A model generated the notes under the pieces. That model saw nothing but the letters and a program-made list of their open reading frames with translations. It did no database searches and had not been told where the DNA came from. Positions 9,351-18,729 of a DNA stretch of 64,000 bases are shown in pieces. The translations under genes were made by a program, and so were the position numbers. Numbering within the stretch: the first letter of the stretch is position 1; the number at the start of each line of letters is the position of its first letter. Location of the stretch: assembly GCA_963773875.1 (NCBI GenBank), contig CAVZCV010000013.1, positions 138,453 to 202,452 on the forward strand. Direction: 5' to 3'. This DNA is from CAVTYH01 sp963773875. Its GTDB lineage: Bacteria > Planctomycetota > Planctomycetia > Pirellulales > JADZDJ01.

Positions 9351-10153
9351 TCAATTGCGCCGATGACGGATACGCGGCCACCAAGCCGACAAGACCAATT
9401 CCGGCCAAGACAAATGTCGAAGGCTCGGGAACGAATGGGACGGCACCAACCGCATTTACAGCCAGATTGTCAACTACCAGCGTAGCGACTGGGAAGCAGT
9501 CCCTGACGAAGATATCACGCCACCAATGCTCGTCGCATCGGTCCCAATCGTCGTTGCTGCAACATATGGCGTGTCGCCGCACGCCGAGGGGATCCACAGG
9601 ATCGATGAACAGCGCACCAGTATCATTGCCAGCGCCAGCGACAAAATCGTATTGCGAGCCAAGACATGATAAGTAGTGCCAAAGTTGAAACTCGGTGGTT
9701 CCATAGGTGACCGGTGTACCACTCGAGAGTCCCCAATGCCATTTGGAAACCGTTCGCGACTGGATCGGATATAGATTCGAGCATAGAAATTGCTCGTTCC
9801 GCCATCACCCAAATGCATGAAATAATCGCCAGTAGCCTGTGCCGCAGAAACTGTTGATGTCGGCAGACAGATAAATAGCTACCGTCGGTAAGCGGCGAGA
9901 ACAGACGACGATCGTCATTGCCGCTGGTCGTCATGGCCACAGTGCCATTGGTTGCAGCGTTCGCAACCGCGAGATCGTTTGTGCCCGCACCGCTACTGGC
10001 TACCCAACTATCCTGCCCCACCAACAGGCCATTCGGCAGTATGTCGGACTGTTGAAGTTAGTCGGAATAAACGAGCGTGGCATTTGCGGTTGCCGAACTA
10101 AAGCACATCGCAGCAGCGAGGGCGAGAAACAAAAAACGGGTTGCAAACTTCAT
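9351..10153 (-). pseudogene. Secreted PEP-CTERM protein broken by several frameshifts
   Basis: From the ATG at 10153 a clean signal peptide (MKFATRFLFLALAAAMC...ATANA) is followed by a stop after LVYSD. Coding resumes in other frames as DILPNGLLVGQDSWVASSGAGTN, then SFCGTGYWRLFHAFG and DGGTSNFYARIYIRSS. The C-terminus reads AVPFVPEPSTFVLAGIGLVGLV and ends in a basic tail (RIRHRRN) at the TGA at 9351-9353. The last part is a PEP-CTERM sorting signal; the middle could be a LamG/lectin-like beta sandwich, which is only a guess. At least four indels are needed, more than in neighbouring genes, so real decay is possible alongside sequence error. Confidence 0.65.
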
Positions 10154-10399
10154 GAGCGGTTCCTTAACAAAAGATGTGTTCGCCTGTTGGAGACTAAAAT
10201 GGTAAATCGTGATTCAATTAAAAGCTCTTCGATGCAGATCGGACTTCGTAACTGGATTCTCCACGGTGCTGAAACGCTCTTCCCGCTCCCCTTAACTTGT
10301 ATCTATTTCTACCGGCAAATTATGATCAGTCGATGCGGTGGTTGCAAGGAAATGATTAGTTACTCAAAAAGTTTTTTGCCCAATAGTCCGGATAAACAA

Positions 10400-11660
10400 T
10401 CAATTGGGCGGCGCAGCGGTTTCGCCGCCGTTACGGCTGCCGTATGCCCGCCAAATGAGCAGATCGATCCCATCTCCGACGTTGGCCACGTGGCCGTCGC
10501 CGAAGCAGACGTTGACCACGCCTCCATGGTTGCTGCGTGCCGAGACAATGGCATGTTCACCCGGCGTATCGGGGATGGCATCGGGAATGTTCGTGCAATC
10601 GAACCCCTGCCAGTTGGGGGGGGCGACGTGGTTATACATTGTCGAGCTATAGCTTCCGATCGGCCACCCATTGGTATAAGACCGACCGAACGCCTGACCC
10701 GTCGTATCGCCTTTGTCCCAGCGTCCCGTGGCCGAGAAAAACTTCCCACCGTTGAAGCTGTAACCAACGCAATCGTTGTACATCGACTGCACATCCGCGC
10801 CGGCACTCATCGTAAGCGTTGCCCCGTTCGGGCGGAGTACAATATCGTCGTGGGTCGGCGTCGATGGACTGAGGGTTCCTTTGTTTCTTTCGGAGAAGAA
10901 CGCGGTTTTCGAGAGGCCATCGGTAATATCTTTGACCCGCAACGCTCTGCCGATCGTAAATGCACCGTTGCCACGGCTAATCTCGGTGATTTGATGTTTA
11001 CCGCCGCTAACGGCAGTGCTAACAAACCCCGCATACGGGGTGCTACCGCCGAAGTTGTAACGATAATTATTTTCCGAGATCACAGCGCCCGTATTCCCGT
11101 CACTGGGACATAGAAACAGTCCTGCCGCGGTGGCGAACGCCGCATAACTGCTGTTGGCGATACTCCCAACGGGTTTCTCCATAATCGTCGTGATCGCGAA
11201 ATTGAATTTTATCTGATCGTAAATTGCTTTCTCCTCCATGTACGGCAGCAGCCAGATATGGACGGAGTAGAATCCGGTACTGCCGCCGGCAGCAAGCGGG
11301 TCGACATTGGTATAGGAGGTCTCAGAATGTTCGTTGGTCGTGCCCGGATCCACCCAATCCGGTAGTTTGCGACCCTCCGGAAACGCTTTTTTGGCACTTT
11401 GGTAGCTAAAAACTGCAAGGCCTAATTGCTTGAGACTGTTTTGGCATTGAACTCTGCGCAGATTCCCGAGCAGATTGAACCGCTGGAAGCAGCAGCGCAA
11501 TCAAAATACCAATAATGGCGATCACTACGAGCAGTTCGACGAGTGTGAAGCCACATTGTGCTTGATCCCGCCAAGCCCTATTGTGCGATGAACCGTGGTC
11601 GACGGCACGACGAACGCACAACCCGGTATACTGTCGAATCATTCGATCGGTGGCGTCCAT
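10400..11660 (-). CDS. DUF1559 family prepilin-like secreted protein (one frameshift)
   Basis: The N-terminal segment has a type II/IV prepilin leader, QCGFTLVELLVVIAIIGILIALLLP. The frame is lost near 11457 and continues as RRVQCQNSLKQLGLAVFSYQ. The C-terminus has the DUF1559 hallmark HAIVSARSNHGGVVNVCFGDGHV. DUF1559 proteins are highly expanded in planctomycetes and are thought to be exported pseudopilin-like surface proteins. The first ATG I accept is at 11660. It lies between two minus-strand PEP-CTERM genes. The 246-bp gap between its end and the next gene (10154-10399) holds nothing I recognise. Confidence 0.85.
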
Positions 11661-11716
11661 GTTCAAACCCCGGTAGGCAACGCGGGACTTCTCGTCTAGT
11701 GGTTTACTTTCTTCTT

Positions 11717-14700
11717 CTATCCCGCTCGGAATCGGCGGCGGCCAGCCGCAATGAAAAGTGCGGGAATTGCTACAAGCCCCATTAACGCTGAACTCGGTTC
11801 TGGAACAGAGGCAACGGAACCTGTGCCGACGAACATATCTAACAGCGATTGAATGTCGGCATTGGTCACCTTTCCATCGCGATTGGTATCTAGCACGTCG
11901 AGCAGCGATGCTGAATCAAGCACTGGATGCGCTGCGGCGTAGCTATTCAAGTCGGTCAGTGCCGACAGCATGGCAGGGATATCAGTTGGCGTCAGCGAAT
12001 GATCCTGGTTTACATCGCCTAAGATCAACGTAACTGACGAAAGCGGGACGACTTCGCTGTTGGCTCCGTTGGCTAACAATTTTGCACCAGTCAAATATCC
12101 GGTGAAGTGGATCTCACCCAACTGTGCCGAAGACAAGCCTGCGAGAGTTCCCGCATCGTTGGCAATTAAAAACTGATCTGCACCATTTCCAGCGAGATTT
12201 CCAGTCCAATTATTCAGCCGCAGAACTCCAGACCATGTTTTATCACTGCTGGCATTAATTTGCAAAATACTCGTGCCCGTGCCGAAATCAACCGTGGAAT
12301 CGGACAGCACCGTGAGCGTATCGAATTGCTGGGCGTGGCCGGCAGTGGCGAAAGTACCTCCGCCCCGCGTCGCGTCGCCCAACGTAAGTGCCGAGCCGGT
12401 GGGCAGCGCATTGTCCACCCCCGATGTCACCTTTCCACCACCTTCAATTCTGAAGTTGGCGGTATTGGCAGTCATGGGAGCGTTTACGTTGACCCGCAAG
12501 CCGTCGACAATAATTGGCAATTCTTCAGCCATTGTGCCGCCGTTGGCGGTGGAAATGTTCAAAGTTCCGCTGCCACTTAGAACAATGCTGTTGACAGTGC
12601 CGGAGCCAGTCAAAGCGCCAAGGCCGCCACTGAAGGTTGTATTGTTGTTAACTGTCAATCGAAGTTCTGGAGGATTGCTACTCGCCTTGAAGAAAGCAAC
12701 GGGCCCTTTGAACTCCATGTCGGCGCCGGCGAGCGTGGCTGCAACCGAGGGTTGCGCCGCCAAATCGGCCAATGACCCGCCTGCACCGACTGAAATCCCT
12801 AGCAGGCTATCAAAAACAACCGGATTGATGGCAAGCAACGTCCCGCCATTAAGGTTATCGGTAACCGTTATGCCGCTGCCGGCCACACTCCCGCCAATGC
12901 TACCCGCATTGTAAACCTTCACCGTCGGCCCGCCGCTGCGTGTGGTGCCAATTGCAATCGTGGCATGATAGCCAGAGTTGTCGCCTTGAAGATCGGCAGT
13001 GCCGAGTCCGGTTACGGATAATGTTCCGCCTCCGCCAACGATATTGCCGGTCACTTTGAGCGTGCCGCCAGCTGCAACGTTGATGAAACGGCCGCCTGTC
13101 GAGCCGAAATCAACTCCGCCATTAACTGTTGTATTGCCGCTTGTGGCACTGGCGGTCAAATTGCCATTCAGAGAGACAGTTCCTGTTCCATTGCCAACGG
13201 TCAGGGTGCCGTTGCTCCCAAAGGTAATACCCCCCAGATAGATCTTGCCGCCCGTTGTCGAGCCGTCATTGGCGAGCACTAAAGTTGTGGCGTTCGGCAA
13301 TGTGAGGAACGGGCTGTTCGCTCCGGTCCCATCGCTTGCTGTTGTGCCGTTAATCGTTAGCGTACTACCAGCCGGTAGATCCAAAACGCCAACACTCCCT
13401 AACACCGAATGCGACGCATCGAGCGAATAGGAACCGGCCGTTGTAATCTTCAAACCGCCACCGCCAAAAATGAGGTTGCCAAACGTTGTGCCCAGTTTTG
13501 ACAACGATGCAACTTGAAGCGTGCCGCTGGAGATTGCTAAGTCGCCGGAAAGGCTTTCGTTAGTTGCCGGATTTAGAACAAGAGTTCCCTGACCAAACAG
13601 CGTCCCACCCAGGTTCAAGCCGTTCGTTCCTTGAATCTGCGAGTTAATGGTGGCGGTGGCCCCAGTCGCGACGTCAATCGTGTTTAGCGTACCACCAATC
13701 GTTATCGGTCCACCGCTCACAACGTAATCATTACTCGCAAAGTCGATTCCGTTCGCTGTGACTCCGCCTGCGGGAACGCTGACATTATTTGTGGCGGCCG
13801 CACCGCCGAATACGGCAAACTTGTCAGCGGTGAATGTAATGTTGGATCCATTGCCATTGCTATTCTGATTCCAATTCAGTGCCGCTGTGTCCCACGTTCC
13901 AGAGCCGCCTTGGCTGCCGCCGCCAGCTGGATTGTTTGGATACCAAAAAATTGCGTTGCCGGGCAGCGATGCCTGGAAAGGGGACATGGACACGGGAATG
14001 AATTCTGCTGTGCTCCCAAAAATCGACCAAAACCCCGTGATGTTTTGGGGGACTGTGGGAATTGGAGTTCCGCTCAGATTTTGAAAGGCTGCTGAATATG
14101 ACGTTGGCCAATAAAAAAGGACCATCGAATTTGCGGCGGCTGACAGGTCCGTTACGGTTAGAGATTGGGTGCTCGTGTAGCTGAAGTTGCCGGTTGCACC
14201 TGAAATCTTTACCCCTTGGAGAGTTAAAAGATGACCCAAGATGTCATAATTAGGCGTGGATGAATTGATGTCTGGAATCGTAACGACCTGCGGGGCCGGA
14301 ACCGGTCCTCCAGTTCCAACTTGCGAAATCGCGGTGATCCGACTAGTCCCTGTACCACCAATTTCCGGAATTTGATTGAACGGACCGTATGGTCCCGATA
14401 CCGAGATAATATCGCCAACTGTCGGAACGTACGTGCTCCCTGTGGGCATAGGACCAAACACTTCAAGCGAGCCCGTACCGTCATTCACCAGAAACGCCCA
14501 ATTGGAGTAAGTGCGGGTCTGCGTAGGATCAAAATTGCTGTGTATTACGCCTGCCTGCGAGAGGACGGCAGTAATCGTCGGTTGCGTAAGGGGACTTCCC
14601 GTCGGTCCGAGCGTTACGGCTGTGTTATTGCCACCGGCGATAATACTACTCACGGTTTGCTGAGCGCTTGCGGACGATGCGTAGGCAAAGACCATCGCCA

Positions 14701-14791
14701 AAGCGAGCGCTATTGGAACCGAGCAATTGAAGACGCGTTTCACCCGGCGGATCGACTGGGTTGTTACATCACTGAGGGCAGTCATCTTCAT
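11717..14791 (-). CDS. Large secreted beta-strand-repeat protein with dockerin and PEP-CTERM tail
   Basis: This is a 1024-residue exported protein. A long-n-region signal peptide ends near ASSASAQ (about residue 44). Residues 45-280 look like an OB-fold-type domain of the kind found beside secreted nucleases (DGTGSLEVFGPMP, VGDIISVSGPYG, HLLTLQGVKIS); this is a tentative assignment. Residues 290-900 are Gly/Thr-rich autotransporter-associated beta-strand (PATR-like) repeats. Residues 925-995 form a dockerin-like module (GDVNQDHSLTPTDIPAMLSALTD ... LDTNRDGKVTNADIQSLLDMF). It ends in the PEP-CTERM signal VPEPSSALMGLVAIPALF and RRRFR. GGAGAA lies 7 bases before the ATG. The product is probably surface-anchored. 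Confidence 0.8.
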   Translation of the reverse strand: MKMTALSDVTTQSIRRVKRVFNCSVPIALALAMVFAYASSASAQQTVSSIIAGGNNTAVTLGPTGSPLTQPTITAVLSQAGVIHSNFDPTQTRTYSNWAFLVNDGTGSLEVFGPMPTGSTYVPTVGDIISVSGPYGPFNQIPEIGGTGTSRITAISQVGTGGPVPAPQVVTIPDINSSTPNYDILGHLLTLQGVKISGATGNFSYTSTQSLTVTDLSAAANSMVLFYWPTSYSAAFQNLSGTPIPTVPQNITGFWSIFGSTAEFIPVSMSPFQASLPGNAIFWYPNNPAGGGSQGGSGTWDTAALNWNQNSNGNGSNITFTADKFAVFGGAAATNNVSVPAGGVTANGIDFASNDYVVSGGPITIGGTLNTIDVATGATATINSQIQGTNGLNLGGTLFGQGTLVLNPATNESLSGDLAISSGTLQVASLSKLGTTFGNLIFGGGGLKITTAGSYSLDASHSVLGSVGVLDLPAGSTLTINGTTASDGTGANSPFLTLPNATTLVLANDGSTTGGKIYLGGITFGSNGTLTVGNGTGTVSLNGNLTASATSGNTTVNGGVDFGSTGGRFINVAAGGTLKVTGNIVGGGGTLSVTGLGTADLQGDNSGYHATIAIGTTRSGGPTVKVYNAGSIGGSVAGSGITVTDNLNGGTLLAINPVVFDSLLGISVGAGGSLADLAAQPSVAATLAGADMEFKGPVAFFKASSNPPELRLTVNNNTTFSGGLGALTGSGTVNSIVLSGSGTLNISTANGGTMAEELPIIVDGLRVNVNAPMTANTANFRIEGGGKVTSGVDNALPTGSALTLGDATRGGGTFATAGHAQQFDTLTVLSDSTVDFGTGTSILQINASSDKTWSGVLRLNNWTGNLAGNGADQFLIANDAGTLAGLSSAQLGEIHFTGYLTGAKLLANGANSEVVPLSSVTLILGDVNQDHSLTPTDIPAMLSALTDLNSYAAAHPVLDSASLLDVLDTNRDGKVTNADIQSLLDMFVGTGSVASVPEPSSALMGLVAIPALFIAAGRRRFRAG

Positions 14792-14840
14792 AAATTCAGT
14801 TCTCCGAATTTGTTCATGTGAAAGCTTGGCGTTCGAAAAC

Positions 14841-14929
14841 GGAGGCGCACAACTGGTGCCGCATCACCTCTCCGCGCTGGACCATAGAGAGCGCGAAAAT
14901 GCATGGCCCCAGCGCTTCATCGGATGAAG
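14841..14929 (-). promoter_or_regulatory. Structured 5' leader with three consecutive hairpins
   Basis: On the minus strand, 50-140 nt before the start of the gene at 11717-14791, three stems follow one another. GCTTCAT-CCG-ATGAAGC spans 14929-14913. GCGCTGGGGCCAT pairs with ATGGTCCAGCGC across a 17-nt loop (14914-14873). GAGGTG pairs with CGCCTC (14869-14841). I do not recognise a known riboswitch class. The remaining part of the gap up to 15052 shows nothing further. Confidence 0.4.
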
Positions 14930-15052
14930 CTCATGGGTCGCAGGCCGCTGACGTCGGAATAAAACCAATTTCGACGGGCTGCGGTTTTGGCGTGTGTTAC
15001 AAGATAGCGAGTAGCTCCGGGCTCGAACGCTTTCCCTCAATTCCCCGGTCAT

Positions 15053-15289
15053 TTATACCCGTCGATTGTTGCTAGTAAGTGCGATAACCGCAAGTACTTT
15101 GTTAGGAAATCGAAGGATTTGTTCGCCAATCACCAGAGATGCGACTTGAGAGGTGCTCAGTCCTATCCGCTCACAAGAGGGGAGCAAACAGGTTTTCCAT
15201 AACGTCAGCCGCGGTTTCGGTTGGACTGAGACGTCGATCGCACCGTAGAACGTGCGATTGAGTGTCCAGAGCTCGCGTTCCATGGACAT
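15053..15289 (-). CDS. Small hypothetical ORF downstream of the DUF6941-like gene
   Basis: A 78-residue frame starts MSMERELWTLNRTFYGAIDV and begins 11 bases after the stop of the gene at 15301-15789 on the same strand. The tight spacing is the main support. No domain, signal peptide or membrane segment is visible, and it could be chance. Confidence 0.3.
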   Translation of the reverse strand: MSMERELWTLNRTFYGAIDVSVQPKPRLTLWKTCLLPSCERIGLSTSQVASLVIGEQILRFPNKVLAVIALTSNNRRV

Positions 15290-15300
15290 CAAATCAAAGA

Positions 15301-15789
15301 TCAATTCGGTTGAGATTTATCTTCCTCAACTCGAATTCGATGATATCCAAGCGGTTCATTATTCCAGAGCAACTCCAGCACGTACGTCCCTGGCTTGTTA
15401 CCTGGCAAAAGTGGCAGCGGAAAGACAAGTTCCACGGTTTCAAGTGGATCGCTGAAGTCGATTTCGAATTGCGTGCCGAAAAGTACTTTGTCTTCGGCAA
15501 GGTCCACATAGCGCAGTTCGAACGCAGACCGTCCGTGCACCTCAGTCAGGCTGATATAACAAAACGGCGAGCCCGATTGCATGCCCGCCGGAGGCACGGA
15601 AATGGTTGCTCGTTGTTGCTCCGATTGAGCGTCACCACCATGGCCGGATGCGTGCGGCGCGGGATGCGCCGTCATCTTTTGGATCTTGATGCGATGAAAG
15701 ATTCCCGCCACGACTTTTTTACCCGTTGTCGTGTCGGTGTAGACGTGATCGGCGATCAACAGCGCTTGAACAATCGGTTTCACGGTCAT
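15301..15789 (-). CDS. DUF6941-like hypothetical protein
   Basis: This is a 162-residue soluble protein starting MTVKPIVQALLIADHVYTD, rich in beta strands, with the pattern VPLPPLLPGNKPGTYVLELL-like strand near the C-terminus (FPLPLLPGNKPGTYVLELLW). The N-terminal ALLIADHVYTD and the central FGTQFEIDF strands fit the planctomycete DUF6941 family as I know it. The function is unknown. It is the third gene in a minus-strand run with the HbpS-like gene (16413-18336) and the Cys-rich exported protein (15911-16387), but a 121-bp gap separates it from the latter. Confidence 0.6.
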   Translation of the reverse strand: MTVKPIVQALLIADHVYTDTTTGKKVVAGIFHRIKIQKMTAHPAPHASGHGGDAQSEQQRATISVPPAGMQSGSPFCYISLTEVHGRSAFELRYVDLAEDKVLFGTQFEIDFSDPLETVELVFPLPLLPGNKPGTYVLELLWNNEPLGYHRIRVEEDKSQPN

Positions 15790-15910
15790 GGACCAGAGGA
15801 AAAAAACGGTATTACTTCGAGAGTTGGGTGCCGCCTAAGCGCACGATTCTATCACGTTGGGCCCATGTCGGGTAATAAGCAGATGCCGTTGAATTGGATA
15901 GGCAATGCGC

Positions 15911-16387
15911 TCATTCGCCGTGATGAAAGATCTTCGGCCCGTCCGTTTCATAGCTTCCGGTTTGATCTCGCCGACCATGCCAATAGCCAAGATCAACTAC
16001 GGGGATCAAGCAGTGGCCCATGTAGTCCCATCCCCACGTGCCTTCGTTGCAACAGCGGATGTCGGCCTTGCAAGGATGTGAACAGCCGCCGCCGACATAA
16101 TAGCCGCCATCGCAGGGTCCGTTTGATGGCCGAGCCATGTACGAGATGCTGCGCGGATTGCCGGCGCGCTCATCGCCAACGCGATCTTCATGCACAAACA
16201 AACGGCCTATGCAAAAGTAGGACGACTCAGAATACACGCCCGTGCCACCGCCGCAGAAGCCGCACTTCTGCTTCATGTGCTCGATGGCAGCGAGCGGATG
16301 CCCCTTTTCCGGCGGGCAGTCGTCGGAACGTGCATCAGATGTAGTGAGAACCGAAAATAATGCGATCGAGAGTGCGAGTTGTTTCAT
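15911..16387 (-). CDS. Small Cys-rich exported protein
   Basis: The start at 16387 gives MKQLALSIALFSVLTTSDARSDD, a clean signal peptide cleaved near ARS-DD. The mature 135 residues hold about ten cysteines in short-spaced groups (KCGFCGGGTG, YFCIGR, CSHPCKADIRCC), consistent with disulfides or metal binding in the periplasm. An upstream in-frame extension is possible but has no secretion signal at its own N-terminus. It begins 25 bases after the stop of the double HbpS-like gene, so the two are likely co-transcribed. No family is recognised. Confidence 0.6.
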   Translation of the reverse strand: MKQLALSIALFSVLTTSDARSDDCPPEKGHPLAAIEHMKQKCGFCGGGTGVYSESSYFCIGRLFVHEDRVGDERAGNPRSISYMARPSNGPCDGGYYVGGGCSHPCKADIRCCNEGTWGWDYMGHCLIPVVDLGYWHGRRDQTGSYETDGPKIFHHGE

Positions 16388-16412
16388 GCTCTGCCTCCGT
16401 GCAATTCTGCGA

Positions 16413-18336
16413 CTACGCGAATGGATTACGGCTGAATTTTTGGAATGGCAGTCGCACGCCACGAACAAAGAATTGATCGGCTTGAATGGCATTCGGTGGA
16501 GCGAAGCCGGCCTGACCGTAAAACGTGACCAAATCGTCTTGGTCGACGCCGTCGCCGCTCACGCCAAAACCGCCGACCAAGATACTGCCGGAGTAGAGTG
16601 GCGTACTTCCGGGAAAGAATACGACGCCATTTTGATTTAGCGGATAGTTCGGATCGTGGAAATTCGTGCCGGGATGAAATGCATCGTAACCTAGCACGGT
16701 TTGGATATCGCTGATCGGAGCGGGCGCGCCCTTGTTGTATGCATTGTTTGGATTGACCCAGTTTTCGCGCAGAATCGAAAATGCACCGGGCAATGAACCA
16801 TCAACGCCTGCCGGGTAACGCGGCTCGGCCAGGAACCGAATAGTGCGATTGGAGAAAGCAATTCCCGTGGGCAAGAATGGTCCATTAGGATCATTCACAT
16901 GCACTCGATCGAAATTCTGCAGCGCTGCCGACGCGTAATAAACCGTGTTTCGCGATTTCGCCACGGCCACGTCGATTGAAAACACGGTGGAATCCGGCAT
17001 CCGATATAGACCGAGAACGTCGCCATTGGTGTCGGCCACGGCGAAGGTCATTCGGGTCCGGGCTCCGATGGGCAACCGAATTTGAGCGCGAACTTTGTTG
17101 GCAGCGTTGATTCCCTGATCGATGATTTGTGTTATTTGCGCCGCAGTCAGCGCGGCGCCGTCATGTGGAGTGACAAGCCAACCGGACGATACATCTTGCC
17201 CATCGAGATACTTGTCGCCACCCGGCGTCACCGGTTCCTCCGTGCCTAAATCGCCGAGGCTGCCACGGCCGACTTTCGTGCCGGTTTGGAGTGTCTGTTT
17301 CGCTCCGCCTTTGGCGCCTTGTCCAACCTGATCGAGTGAAATTCCAGCCAGGAAGATCCGAGACGTGCTGCTCAGCGGCAGGTTGTAACCGGGCACTGGT
17401 GGTATTCCGACAAGATTGCCGACGCTGCGCATTTACACCGCTGGAGCCACCGGCGGCAGCGAATGCAATCCACTCCGCTTGTATCTCGAGCGGGGCGTTC
17501 GTGCGTTGCAAGGCTGTTTGCTTGGGATTCGCCTGATTGAAGTTCTGCTCAAAGTCTGCGTAGCCGGTTGTTCCAGGAAAGAAGACACCTATGCCGCCAA
17601 CCAAAGTGAGCGCGTTGTTGTTCGCAGGATCGGCCTTGTAGAGCGGAATCCCACCGGGCAGCGTCGCAATGCCGCGATTATTGGAATCGGGGAGCAAACC
17701 GGATTGCTGGCCGTACGAATACGGAATCGGAATTCGTTGGCCTGCCGGAATGAACGCGGGGTCGATGTTGTAGGCCATATCGTCGGCTGTGCCGATCATG
17801 CCATCCAAGCCGGGATCAGTGAGGACGTCACGGTTCGTGTTTTCGATGCCAAACAAATCGACCGGCGGCGTATGAGCGATGTCTGGTGGAAAATGCCCGC
17901 CGACGCCGATTGGCGCAACAAACCCTGGCCCTTGCTTCGTGGGATCCAGTTCGTTCGGATTTGGGTTCGCCTGCACTTCGCGCTGTGTGATTGTTGTCTG
18001 GCTGATTTGCCGAATCGTGCGCGAGGTGAGTGCGGCACCGCTACCATTGGAAAAGTAAGCCGCTGTACGGGCTTTTGCAGCTGCACCGTCGATGGCAAAA
18101 TCAAGCGTCGCTGGATCGCTAATTGCCACGCCGGATTCAACCCGCACGCCAAGAATTGTGCCATTCCGGTCGACCACGGCAATAATCGCATCGTTTCGAG
18201 CGGACGCCACAACCGCGCGATCCAGCAATTGCTTCACGTCCGCCGTTGTTGCTGTCACGCTGAGCATGGCGCGCTGTTCAAGCGACTCGAATCCCAATAG
18301 GCGTGTGGTGCGCAGCGGGTAGCGCATTTTGGTCAT
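16413..18336 (-). CDS. Double HbpS/GlcG-like (DUF336) surface protein with LEQR motif (one frameshift)
   Basis: The start MTKMRYPLRTTRLLGFESLEQRAMLS carries the LExR...LS motif seen at the N-terminus of many exported planctomycete proteins. Domain 1 (TTADVKQLLDRAVVASARNDAIIAVVDRNG) and domain 2 (LTAAQITQIIDQGINAANKVRAQIRLP...FAVADTNGDVLGLYRMPDST) are both DUF336 folds, related to heme-binding HbpS and GlcG. The frame changes near 17430, between SSGV and MRSVGNLVG. The two-domain layout suggests an internal pseudo-dimer, since HbpS is oligomeric. Heme or cofactor binding is family-based inference. The location next to the cytochrome locus is suggestive. Confidence 0.75.
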
Positions 18337-18729
18337 GACGTGTCGGAGTATGGTGATCGCGGTGCAGGTGGGTGACTCGAGCTTGCTGCCGCGCGGCATG
18401 GCACAAGGCGGTACGAGAACCGTAAAACGCGCTATTTGCAAACCCAATACCATGCAGCTTAGCACGGATTTACAGGCAGGTCATTAAATAATGATCGGCA
18501 CGAAGATGCCGTTTTCGCCGGTCAGAAGGCCGCGAATGCTTAGATCGAGAGTGTTTCCGCCAATCGACGGCCGAATTAGGGCGATCGAAGGAAGATCACT
18601 ACGCTAGCGGCGCGGAAACAGCAGCAGTTTGCGTTGTACTCTCTATCATCGGCACGATTGATTCGATTCTTCAATTCGTCACAACCGATACATTCTGTGC
18701 GTATCCGCGCGCCTACTTAACGCGTTGAG
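18337..18729. other. Divergent intergenic region without a recognisable gene
   Basis: This 393-bp region separates the minus-strand HbpS-like gene from the plus-strand barrel gene and should hold both promoters. I see no strong -35/-10 pair, no RNA gene and no clear repeat. Confidence 0.5.

Noticed and set aside
10052..11113. Long plus-strand frame of about 350 codons
   Set aside because: It is antisense to the conserved DUF1559 gene and has no domain, signal or codon pattern of its own.
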